From the NCBI GenBank assembly GCA_016789785.1, contig JAEUQE010000318.1:1-7922 (forward strand): a DNA stretch of 7,922 nucleotides, written 5' to 3'. Positions 1-6,065 of this stretch are shown piece after piece (within the stretch, counting starts at the first letter, position 1; each line of letters opens with the position of its first letter). Origin of the DNA: Bryobacterales bacterium (GTDB lineage Bacteria; Acidobacteriota; Terriglobia; Bryobacterales; Bryobacteraceae). The position numbers and the translations under genes were made by a program. Below the pieces are notes generated by a model that saw only the letters and a program-made list of their open reading frames with translations, did not search any database and was not told where the DNA came from.

Positions 1-191
1 CGCAAATAGGCTTCGTGAATGAGTGCCGTCGGCTGAAGCGTATGATCCGCGCGTTCGTTCCGCAGATAGTGATCGGCGAGCTTGCGCAACTCCTGATACA
101 CCATCGGCATCAACAGATCGAGTGCTTCACGGTTCCCCGTCTTCCACTCCACCAGCAGCCGGGTAATGTGCTTCTGTGCCTGATCCTCCAT
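1..191 (-). CDS. ECF-type RNA polymerase sigma factor, N-terminal part (runs off the left edge)
   Basis: An open frame begins at the ATG at 191-189 and stays open to the window edge, giving 63 complete codons. The product starts MEDQAQKHITRLLVEW and contains PMVYQELRKLADHYLR (residues 29-44) followed by HTLQPTALIHEAYL. This pattern is typical of the Acidobacteria/Planctomycetes ECF group classed as TIGR02999 (Sigma70_ECF). The visible part is the start of sigma region 2, which contacts core polymerase and the -10 element; region 4 would lie beyond the edge. An AGGGA (plus-strand 196-200) sits 4 bases before the ATG. The gene begins 25 bases after the methyltransferase stop on the same strand, so the two are probably one transcript. 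In related genomes such sigma factors are often followed by a Ser/Thr protein kinase; whether that holds here cannot be seen. No anti-sigma gene is visible. Family assignment is strong; target promoters are unknown. Confidence 0.88.
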   Translation of the reverse strand, partial: MEDQAQKHITRLLVEWKTGNREALDLLMPMVYQELRKLADHYLRNERADHTLQPTALIHEAYL

Positions 192-195
192 GACG

Positions 196-200
196 TCCCT
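196..200 (-). promoter_or_regulatory. Probable ribosome binding site of the sigma factor gene
   Basis: On the minus strand the sequence reads AGGGA, then CGTC, then ATG. It is a partial match to AGGAGG at acceptable spacing. It lies inside the 25-base gap after the methyltransferase stop, which supports 191 as the start. Confidence 0.5.
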
Positions 201-216
201 ATATGCTAACACCGGG

Positions 217-1200
217 TCAGGACTTGCGCGCAATCACTGCGTCCAGTACCGTTCCCGTAATTGCGCCCTCTACGTGGCCGAACCCCGCTTCTCGCAGCAG
301 TGCTTCGTATTCGGTGAGCGTCCGTTCCTTACCTTCGGTGCAACACAGCATGTTGAGCGATTGCATCAAAGCGGTGACCGGCCCAGTCTTATCAGGATGC
401 AGCAGGCGTTCGGCAATCAACAGCGCTCCGCCGGAGGGCAGGCTGTCAAAAACCCTCGCCAGCAGGGTGCGGATTTTCGTCTCGCTCCAATCGTGCAGAA
501 TCCGGCCAACGGCGTAGAGGTCCGCCTCGGGCAGAGCATCGGTGAAGAAATCGCCGGCGATCAACTCGACGCGCGAGTCGACAAACTGCTTCGCGGTCTC
601 CACGGCACCCGGCAAATCGAACACCGCTACCTGCATCTCCGGGTAACGATCCGCCGCGGCCATTGGCAGGTGCCCGGTACCGCCGCCGAGGTCGACCATC
701 TTGCGATAGCGGCTCAGATCGAACGCGGCTACCACGTGCGCGGAACTCGCCACGCCCAGTCCGTGCATGCCGAGCAGAAACTCAGCGCGGGCTTCTGGCG
801 TACGGAAGAAGTGGTTGAAGATCGGACCGTCGACGCCGAAGGTCTGCTGCCAGCGATGGCTGCCCTCGCGCACGGCATCACCGAGATTCCCCCAAAGAGG
901 ATAGAGAACACGATCGGAGTAAGTGACATATCCAACGAGTGTGCTTGCACTCGACCGGCGCAGATACTCGTCGGCGGTCTCGGTGTTGCGGTAAGTGCCT
1001 CCATCGCGGACTAGCAGTCCGAGCCCGACGCAGCCATCCAGCAACCGCTCAAGTGCACCGGTACTGGCATTCAGGTCACGCGCCAGATCGTTGAGCGTCG
1101 CTGGCGTACGGTCAAACACGCCCATTGTGGCAGCGGTGAACATGGTCTTTGAGCGCCGGAACGCATCAATCAAATCGAGAACGATGGCGGGGTTACCCAT
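217..1200 (-). CDS. SAM-dependent O-methyltransferase of the acetylserotonin/hydroxyindole O-methyltransferase family
   Basis: This 327-residue cytoplasmic enzyme is predicted to move a methyl group from S-adenosylmethionine to a hydroxyl on a small, probably aromatic, substrate. The N-terminus (about 5-85, LDLIDAFRRSKTMFTAATMG) matches the winged-helix dimerisation domain of this family. The catalytic domain follows: SAM motif I VDLGGGTG (169-176), the acidic FDLPG (194-198), GDFF (216-219), the family catalytic histidine in ILHDWSE (His236), and Glu264 in LIAERLL. The C-terminal signature GKERTLTEYEALLREAGF (290-307) is also present. Length is normal. The frame is open upstream to 1428, but those 76 extra codons look non-coding, so I chose the ATG at 1200, where similarity begins. 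A GTG at 1215 is a possible alternative, and neither has a good Shine-Dalgarno site. The substrate cannot be told from sequence. No biosynthetic cluster is visible nearby; the only same-strand neighbour is the downstream sigma factor. Confidence 0.88.
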   Translation of the reverse strand: MGNPAIVLDLIDAFRRSKTMFTAATMGVFDRTPATLNDLARDLNASTGALERLLDGCVGLGLLVRDGGTYRNTETADEYLRRSSASTLVGYVTYSDRVLYPLWGNLGDAVREGSHRWQQTFGVDGPIFNHFFRTPEARAEFLLGMHGLGVASSAHVVAAFDLSRYRKMVDLGGGTGHLPMAAADRYPEMQVAVFDLPGAVETAKQFVDSRVELIAGDFFTDALPEADLYAVGRILHDWSETKIRTLLARVFDSLPSGGALLIAERLLHPDKTGPVTALMQSLNMLCCTEGKERTLTEYEALLREAGFGHVEGAITGTVLDAVIARKS

Positions 1201-1415
1201 GGCTTCCAGTGTCACACTGCGTTCGGCGCCGCCGCCAGCGGATGGCCCGCAGACACACAGTCTCGTCCCGGTGCACGGTGAAGGGAACGCAAATGTACTA
1301 TCTCTGCCGCCACAGATCACAAAATCGTGGAGGCTGCGTTGCGAGCCGGGCGGCAGAGTACCGGTGATCGAGCGCTCATGATCCACCAGGGGCGATTCGC
1401 CAGCCCCGAGCACAG

Positions 1416-1467
1416 GCCTCGACACCATTGTCGAGGCGGCAGCCTGAGGGCTGCGTTACCGGGCAGC
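1416..1467. other. Tandem hairpins with mutually exclusive pairing
   Basis: First comes a perfect 9-base-pair stem: GCCTCGACA (1416-1424), loop CCAT, TGTCGAGGC (1429-1437). One base later is a second hairpin: GCAGCC (1439-1444), loop TGAG, GGCTGC (1449-1454). The right arm of the second can instead pair downstream: GCTGC (1450-1454) with GCAGC (1463-1467) across an 8-base loop, so only one of the two can form at a time. No T-run follows on either strand, so these are not standard intrinsic terminators. The function is unknown; the pairing is directly visible. Confidence 0.5.
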
Positions 1468-1493
1468 ATCCGTCCCAGGTCCTTCTGCTCTAC

Positions 1494-1611
1494 GGAGTTA
1501 CTCCATGGCTATGCCAGGCGAACTCCCGCAAGGAGCGGCAAAAGTCGGGCGGCATACACATGGATCCGCGACCGCACCAGAAGCGGTGGCTCGATCGGGG
1601 CGCCTCGCCCC
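1494..1611 (+). other. Hairpin-rich element, candidate structured 5' leader RNA of the downstream surface-protein gene
   Basis: A long stem is formed by TCCATG (1502-1507) with CATGGA (1559-1564). It is followed by a 2x2 internal loop and then TATGCC (1510-1515) with GGCATA (1551-1556). Inside it is a small hairpin, CTCC (1523-1526) with GGAG (1532-1535) around CGCAA. Downstream are ACCGC (1571-1575) with GCGGT (1583-1587), extendable by GC/GC (1568-1569 with 1589-1590) past one mismatch. Last is GGGGCG (1597-1602) with CGCCCC (1606-1611). GGAG (1494-1497) can also pair CTCC (1501-1504), competing with the long stem. The element lies about 60-180 bases ahead of the start at 1674 on the same strand. 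It could be a riboswitch-like leader, a small RNA or an interspersed palindromic repeat. I do not recognise a named RNA family. Confidence 0.4.
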
Positions 1612-1659
1612 TGTTAGATTAGAAATAAGCAGTATTTCGTATCCGAATTCCCTCAAGCG

Positions 1660-1665
1660 AAGGAG
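1660..1665 (+). promoter_or_regulatory. Strong Shine-Dalgarno site that fixes an ATT start
   Basis: AAGGAG lies 8 bases before ATT at 1674-1676. There is no ATG, GTG or TTG in this frame between the stop at 1626-1628 and the TTG at 1698, and that TTG has no ribosome site at proper spacing. Initiating at the ATT gives a complete signal peptide. Confidence 0.65.
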
Positions 1666-1673
1666 ACGCCGTT

Positions 1674-4600
1674 ATTCCCCGCTTTCTCGCCGCAATCTTG
1701 CTCTTGCCGGCCGTGTTGTTGGCCGTATCCGGGAACAAGCAGACTTCAAAATCCCCTTTGCGCCCAGCGCTTGGCCGCGTTCCCTACTTTTTTGAGCCGA
1801 ATCAGGGACAGGTTTCCGAGGAGGCGCGATTCCTCGCCCGCGCAGGAAACTATGCACTGTTCCTGACGCAGAATGGCTTGGCCGCATCGGGAACCGGCGC
1901 AGGATTCCGCATGCAGTTCGCGGGCGCCGAACCCGCGTCCACCTGGTCTGCCGGCTCGAAGCTGCCAGGTATTTCGAACTACTTCCTTGGCGCCGATTCA
2001 AAGAAATGGCTGCGCCGCATCCCGAATTATCGCGACGTTCAGCTCAGCTCCGTCTACCCGGGCATCGACGTTAAGGTGAGCGGAGAAGGCCGCAGAATCG
2101 AATACATCTTCCGCGTTCAACCAAATGCCGATCCCTCAGCCATCCGGCTCGCATTCGACCAGCCCGCCGCACTGGCACCCAACGGCGCACTCTCACTCCG
2201 TGGCCCCTTGGCCGAGTTCGTCCACGGCGCGCCAACCGCGTATCAGCAGATCCATGGAAGGCGCGTGACGGTCGCCGCCCGTTTTGTTCTCGCCGACGAT
2301 CACACGGCCACCTTCGAGCTTGGCGAATACGACCCGCGTTACGAGTTAATCATCGACCCCATCATCAATCTTTACAGCTTCATGGGAGGCACCGCGCTCG
2401 AAACTGCGACCGCGTGCGTAGCCGACCCAACCACCGCGCTGTACCTCACGGGCTGGACATCTTCGCTTGAGTTCCAAACCGCGGGCACCCCGTTCCGCGA
2501 CGTGAATTCCGGCATACGCGACGCTTTCATTTCGAAGTTGCATCCATCCGGCAACTTCTTCCTCTACTCCACTTTCATCGGCGGGAGCCAGAGCGATGAA
2601 GGCGTTTCCATCAGCATCGACTCCACCACGAACGCTTACATCACGGGCACTACTTACTCCTCCAACTTCCCCGCGCTCACCAACGCCCACCAGCGGAATT
2701 ACGGCGGCAATGGCGACGCATTCGTCGTGAAGATGAACGTGGAAGGCTCGCAGCTTACTTACTCCAGTTTTGCCGGTGGATCGGAGTTGGATCAGGGAAC
2801 AGGCGTCGCATCCGATGCGCTCGGGTTCGCCACTTACGTGGGCCACACCGCTTCTCCGAACTTTCCCACCGTCCGCCCCAACCAAGGCGCGAACGGTGGC
2901 GGCGACGATCTCTTCATTCTCAAGCTGCACGCAAACGCAGGTGAGATTCTTTTCTCCACCTACTTCGGGTCCGACGCCGCAGACCGCGCGCATTCGGTCG
3001 CTCTTGACCGGAATGGAGACGCCTATATCGCAGGCCGCACGGACTGCGCGAATCTTCCCGCCGGGGCGCGCCTCGGCCCGCTGGATGGCTCGGATATTCT
3101 CGTCATGAAGTGGCGTTCCGATGGAACGAGTGCCTCCTATCTCACCTGCATCGGCGGCAACGGTTCCGATTCCGGACTGAGCATCGCCGCCGATCGCGAC
3201 GGCAACGCCTACGTGACGGGCACGACGGCATCCACGAACTTCCCCATCTTTCTTGCGCTGCAATTCGCTTATGGCGGCGCGCTTGGAGGCAACACTGGCG
3301 ACGGCTTCGTCCTGAAACTCAACGCCGCGGGCAACTCCCTGCTGTACTCGACTTACTTAGGCGGGGTGCGCGACGATTGGGGCCACTCCATCATCGTCGA
3401 CTCCTTCGGTACCGCCTATGTCGCGGGCGCCACGCTGTCGTTCAACTTTCCATCGTCGAACGGAGTGGTGCCGCCTTCGTCCGGGGCGCGATCGGGCTTT
3501 GTGACGCGCATCTCCCCGCAAGGGGTCACTTTGCAGGAGTCGTTCTTCTTTGAAGGCATCGGCGCCGAAGATCGTTATGCCGTTGCGCTGGATGAACGGG
3601 GCTCACTGTACGTCGTGGGCGGCGCGCTTTCCACGTTCCAGACACCCACCTCAAAAGGCGCACCAGTCTTCTCCTTCACGGGTCCCGTGCAGGATGTGTT
3701 TCTCGCCAAACTCGCAACGGCGCGTTTGCAGATCCTGCAGGAAACCTATCCCGCCACGATTTCCGTGAACACCGAGATCCCGTTCACACAGCGGCTTGTC
3801 AATCGCGGTCCCGACGACGCGGATAACGTCGTCTATCGCGGAACGGTGCCAGCGGGCGCGACCTTGATCGCTTGCACCGCGCAAGGCGCTACATGCCTTG
3901 TCACTGGCAACAGCTATCGCATCGATCTCGCGAGCCTGCAAGCCGGGCGCGGGATGGAGATCAACCTCCGCGTCCGCGCGAATCCCGGTCTGCCGGACGG
4001 CACGGCGCTCCCGGTAGGCGCACTCGTACAGTCGTTCAATCACGATTCGAATCTCGCGGACAATTCGCTGGTCACGAATCTGTTCACCGCTCCAGCGGGC
4101 ACCAACTGCACTTACGCACTCCCCAGCCAAGCAGTGCAACTGCCCGTTACTGCCGGCACGTTCACTGTCAACGTCACCACATCATTCGGCTGCCCTTGGA
4201 GCGCAACCACCGGATCCGAATGGGCGGCGTTCAGTTCCGCGACGTGGGTACTCGGTTCAGGAAGCGTGGTGGTGAACTTCCCGGCGAATCCGCTCACGGT
4301 GCCCCGGCTCGGTAGCTTGAACGTCGCCGGCCAACGCGTGATTCTGCTACAGCAGGCGACTTCCAGCGCTGCCCCCTATCTCGACGTGCCTGCCACCCAT
4401 CCTTTCGCGGACACCATCCGTCTGATGCGATACTTCGGCGTCACATCCGGCTGCAACGCGACGGACTACTGTCCCGATGCCGTGACCACACGAGGGCAGA
4501 TGGCAGTGTTCATCGTCCGCAGTCTTCTCGGTGGCGACAACTTCACCCATCCCGCGGCGCCATATTTCGGCGACGTGCCGGGCACGCATCCCCAGTACCG

Positions 4601-4925
4601 CCACATTCAAAAGATGCGCGAACTCGGCATCACCAGTGGATGCACAGCTACGAACTACTGTCCTGATGAGCCAGTGACGCGCGCGCAGATGGCGTTGTTC
4701 CTCGTTCGGGCACGCCTTGCCGTTGGCGCTGGACAGTCGTTCCCCTTCCCCACCACAGCACCCTTCGCCGACGTTCCTCCTGCCACGCCCGCTTATGAAG
4801 CGGTGCAGAAGATGCGCGAGCAAGGCATCACCAGCGGCTGCAGCGCCACGGCCTATTGCCCCGATCAATTCACTACGCGCGGCCAGATGTCGGTGTTTCT
4901 CATGCGTGCGTTCGTCGCGCCTTGA
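1674..4925 (+). CDS. Exported modular surface protein: PNQGQ domain, seven SBBP blades, DUF11-like, BACON and three SLH-like repeats
   Basis: This 1083-residue protein is predicted to be secreted and held at the cell surface; no enzyme activity is apparent. With the ATT start the N-terminus reads (M)PRFLAAILLLPAVLLAVSG, a standard signal peptide cut near residue 20. The TTG at 1698 would remove the basic n-region. Residues 35-230 match the domain common ahead of SBBP propellers in Acidobacteria (DUF7948 type; EPNQGQ at 41-46, YPGIDVKV at 128-135). Residues 235-688 are seven SBBP beta-propeller repeats. Residues 684-806 resemble DUF11, a beta-sandwich domain (LVNRGPDDADNVVYRGTVPAGA). Residues 810-894 are BACON-like, with Cys812 and Cys840 and the ending GQRVILLQQA. 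Residues 902-1081 are three SLH-like repeats. The BACON and SLH-like domains suggest binding to carbohydrate or cell-wall polymer, which is inference. The dipeptidase gene begins 26 bases downstream and is probably co-transcribed. The exact role is unknown. Confidence 0.87.
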   Translation: MPRFLAAILLLPAVLLAVSGNKQTSKSPLRPALGRVPYFFEPNQGQVSEEARFLARAGNYALFLTQNGLAASGTGAGFRMQFAGAEPASTWSAGSKLPGISNYFLGADSKKWLRRIPNYRDVQLSSVYPGIDVKVSGEGRRIEYIFRVQPNADPSAIRLAFDQPAALAPNGALSLRGPLAEFVHGAPTAYQQIHGRRVTVAARFVLADDHTATFELGEYDPRYELIIDPIINLYSFMGGTALETATACVADPTTALYLTGWTSSLEFQTAGTPFRDVNSGIRDAFISKLHPSGNFFLYSTFIGGSQSDEGVSISIDSTTNAYITGTTYSSNFPALTNAHQRNYGGNGDAFVVKMNVEGSQLTYSSFAGGSELDQGTGVASDALGFATYVGHTASPNFPTVRPNQGANGGGDDLFILKLHANAGEILFSTYFGSDAADRAHSVALDRNGDAYIAGRTDCANLPAGARLGPLDGSDILVMKWRSDGTSASYLTCIGGNGSDSGLSIAADRDGNAYVTGTTASTNFPIFLALQFAYGGALGGNTGDGFVLKLNAAGNSLLYSTYLGGVRDDWGHSIIVDSFGTAYVAGATLSFNFPSSNGVVPPSSGARSGFVTRISPQGVTLQESFFFEGIGAEDRYAVALDERGSLYVVGGALSTFQTPTSKGAPVFSFTGPVQDVFLAKLATARLQILQETYPATISVNTEIPFTQRLVNRGPDDADNVVYRGTVPAGATLIACTAQGATCLVTGNSYRIDLASLQAGRGMEINLRVRANPGLPDGTALPVGALVQSFNHDSNLADNSLVTNLFTAPAGTNCTYALPSQAVQLPVTAGTFTVNVTTSFGCPWSATTGSEWAAFSSATWVLGSGSVVVNFPANPLTVPRLGSLNVAGQRVILLQQATSSAAPYLDVPATHPFADTIRLMRYFGVTSGCNATDYCPDAVTTRGQMAVFIVRSLLGGDNFTHPAAPYFGDVPGTHPQYRHIQKMRELGITSGCTATNYCPDEPVTRAQMALFLVRARLAVGAGQSFPFPTTAPFADVPPATPAYEAVQKMREQGITSGCSATAYCPDQFTTRGQMSVFLMRAFVAP
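2376..3737 (+). repeat. Seven tandem SBBP beta-propeller repeats (protein-level)
   Basis: By eye the blades fall at residues 235-298, 299-363, 364-427, 428-488, 489-558, 559-622 and 623-688. The shared pattern is S-T-[YF]-x-G-G...D..G.AY[VI]-x-G-x-T-x-S-x-NFP...DAF[VI]-x-K-[LM]. Seven blades of about 65 residues would close one complete seven-bladed propeller. Blades 2, 3, 5 and 6 are the clearest. Blade 4 lacks the NFP (it reads ANLP) and ends irregularly, and blade 7 is the most divergent. The repeats are diverged in DNA, so this is an old array rather than a recent expansion. Confidence 0.75.
4377..4916 (+). repeat. Three tandem SLH-like repeats with a conserved cysteine pair
   Basis: Residues 902-953, 964-1016 and 1029-1081 share the pattern DVP..HP....I..MR..G[VI]TSGC-x5-CPD...TR-x-QM-x-[VL]F. 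The TRGQM segment matches the S-layer homology signature TRAE. Where canonical SLH has G-Y-P-D-G, each repeat here has Cys-x5-Cys: 927/933, 990/996 and 1056/1062. The spacing suggests one disulfide per repeat in an exported protein. Three repeats is the usual number for one SLH anchoring module. Confidence 0.75.
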
Positions 4926-4951
4926 GAACGTGCGCTGAACTATGATGAGGA

Positions 4952-6055
4952 ATGCGATTCCTCTTCGCATTCTTCATCCTCACTTCGCTCGACGCGCAGA
5001 CCCGCCGCTACACCGACGCCGAAGCTGCCCGAATCCATCGCTCGCTCCTGCTCATTGACACGCATAACGATGTCACCAGCAACACGGTAAAAGGCTTCGA
5101 TATTGGCAAGCCCTCCTCGAAGACGCACACCGACATCCCGCGTCTGCGAGAGGGCAACGTTGGCGCTACATTCTTCGCGGTCTACGTTGCGGCGAGCTAT
5201 GCGAAGGAGAGCACCGCGGCCCATCGTACGCTGCAGATGATCGACACGGTGCGCCACGACATCCTGGAGAAGTATCCGAACGATTTCCAGTTCGCCGGTA
5301 CCGCGGATGAGATACTGGCCGCCCGCAAGAAAGGCAAGATGGCCGCGCTCATGGGTATTGAAGGCGGGCATGCGATTGAGGATGATCTGCGGCTACTGCG
5401 CTCGTTTTACGCGCTTGGTGTGCGCTACATGACGTTGACTCACTCCAACAACAACAACTGGGCGGATTCCTCCGGGGCAATCCCCGAACACAACGGCCTC
5501 AACACGCTGGGACGAAAAGTGATCAGCGAAATGAACCGCATCGGCATGATGATCGACATCTCGCACGTCTCCGACAAGACCTTCTACGATGTGCTGGCGG
5601 TCACCAAAGCGCCGGTGTTTGCGTCGCACTCCTCCTGCCGCGCGCTCTCCAACATCCCGCGCAATATGACCGATGACATGATCCGCGCGCTGGCCAAGAA
5701 CGATGGCGTGATTCAGATCAACTTCGGCTGCGAGTTCCTCTCGCAACAATCCGCCGACACTTCACCCTGGACCGGGCCGAAGGGCACGAAGCGGAAGATC
5801 GTACCTGCGACGCTCGCCGACGCCGTCGCGCATATCGATCATGTGGTGAAGCTGGTAGGTGTCAATCACGTGGGCATCGGCAGTGACTTCGATGGGATCG
5901 AATGCGTGCCTGTTGGCCTGGAAGATGTCTCCAAGTTCCCCGCTCTTACGCGTGCGCTTCTCGACAAAGGCTATTCGCCTGAGGATCTCGCAAAGATCTA
6001 CAGCGGCAACCTGCTGCGCGTGATGCGAGCCGTGGAACGCGTCGCGGCGAAGTAG
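4952..6055 (+). CDS. Secreted dipeptidase, peptidase family M19 (membrane/renal dipeptidase type)
   Basis: This 367-residue zinc hydrolase is predicted to cleave dipeptides outside the cytoplasm. The first 15 residues (MRFLFAFFILTSLDA, then Q) form a short signal peptide. The M19 active-site set is complete and keeps the spacing of human renal dipeptidase: His38-x-Asp40 in DTHND, Glu137 in GIEGG, His164 in LTHSNNNNWAD, His205 in DISHVS, His226 in SHSSCRA, Arg237 in PRNMTD and Asp312 in GSDFDG. These are the bimetal ligands and substrate-binding residues of the family, so the enzyme should be active. Length is normal. ATGs at 4942 and 4945 are out of frame, so 4952 is the start. The only purine-rich site, GAGGA, lies unusually close to it. 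The gene follows the surface-protein stop by 26 bases. A single Cys260 and no C-terminal anchor suggest a soluble periplasmic or secreted form. Whether D-amino-acid dipeptides are used cannot be told. Confidence 0.92.
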   Translation: MRFLFAFFILTSLDAQTRRYTDAEAARIHRSLLLIDTHNDVTSNTVKGFDIGKPSSKTHTDIPRLREGNVGATFFAVYVAASYAKESTAAHRTLQMIDTVRHDILEKYPNDFQFAGTADEILAARKKGKMAALMGIEGGHAIEDDLRLLRSFYALGVRYMTLTHSNNNNWADSSGAIPEHNGLNTLGRKVISEMNRIGMMIDISHVSDKTFYDVLAVTKAPVFASHSSCRALSNIPRNMTDDMIRALAKNDGVIQINFGCEFLSQQSADTSPWTGPKGTKRKIVPATLADAVAHIDHVVKLVGVNHVGIGSDFDGIECVPVGLEDVSKFPALTRALLDKGYSPEDLAKIYSGNLLRVMRAVERVAAK

Positions 6056-6065
6056 ACGCGTCTAC
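6052..6065. other. 14-base perfect palindrome containing both convergent stop codons
   Basis: GTAGACGCGTCTAC reads the same on both strands. It contains the TAG stop of the dipeptidase (6053-6055) and, on the other strand, the TAG stop of the glycoside hydrolase (6064-6062). As RNA it can form a 5-base-pair stem with a CGCG loop from either side. No T-run follows on either side, so it is at best a weak bidirectional terminator. It may also be a protein-binding site, or chance. Confidence 0.45.

Larger units (their letters stand above)
1201..1673. other. Gene-free stretch between the divergent methyltransferase and surface-protein genes
   Basis: This stretch separates two divergently transcribed genes and should hold both promoters. 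All three plus-strand frames have long open stretches in 1327-1622, but none has a recognisable domain, a plausible ribosome site or a convincing composition, so I do not call a gene. A weak minus-strand promoter candidate for the methyltransferase is TTGTGA (plus 1317-1322), a 16-base spacer, then TAGTAC (plus 1295-1300); only 4 and 3 of 6 consensus positions match. On the plus side, 1612-1648 is the only AT-rich stretch and is the likeliest promoter area for the 1674 gene, though I see no good -35/-10 pair. The inverted repeats at 1416-1611 are described separately. Confidence 0.6.

Noticed and set aside
190..1014. 274-codon plus-strand open frame, and smaller frames over 1-1014
   Set aside because: It lies antisense to the well-supported methyltransferase and sigma genes. 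Its product has no recognisable domain and looks like a GC-rich shadow.
1201..1428. 76-codon N-terminal extension of the methyltransferase frame
   Set aside because: The extension has no family similarity and an odd composition with several cysteines. The conserved N-terminus starts at the ATG at 1200.
1517..1550. Possible c-di-GMP-I (GEMM) riboswitch core: GCGAAC, hairpin, GGCAAAAGTC
   Set aside because: The layout recalls GCAAACC, GNRA hairpin, GACGCAAAGCC, but conserved bases differ and the flanking stem closes at the wrong place. An Infernal scan against RF01051 would settle it.
1597..1620. Rho-independent terminator (GGGGCG/CGCCCC hairpin)
   Set aside because: It has a strong stem with a 3-base loop but no T-run after it, and no plus-strand gene ends just upstream.
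1327..1795. Overlapping plus-strand open frames in all three frames
   Set aside because: No ribosome site, no domain and high Arg/Pro/Gly content. Their being open together is expected from GC richness and low stop frequency.
2346..3263. 305-codon minus-strand open frame inside the surface-protein gene
   Set aside because: It is antisense to the SBBP repeats. Its length comes from codon bias in the repeats and it shows no domain.
4347..4970. 207-codon minus-strand open frame over the SLH-like repeats
   Set aside because: It is a shadow of the repeats and has no recognisable protein features.
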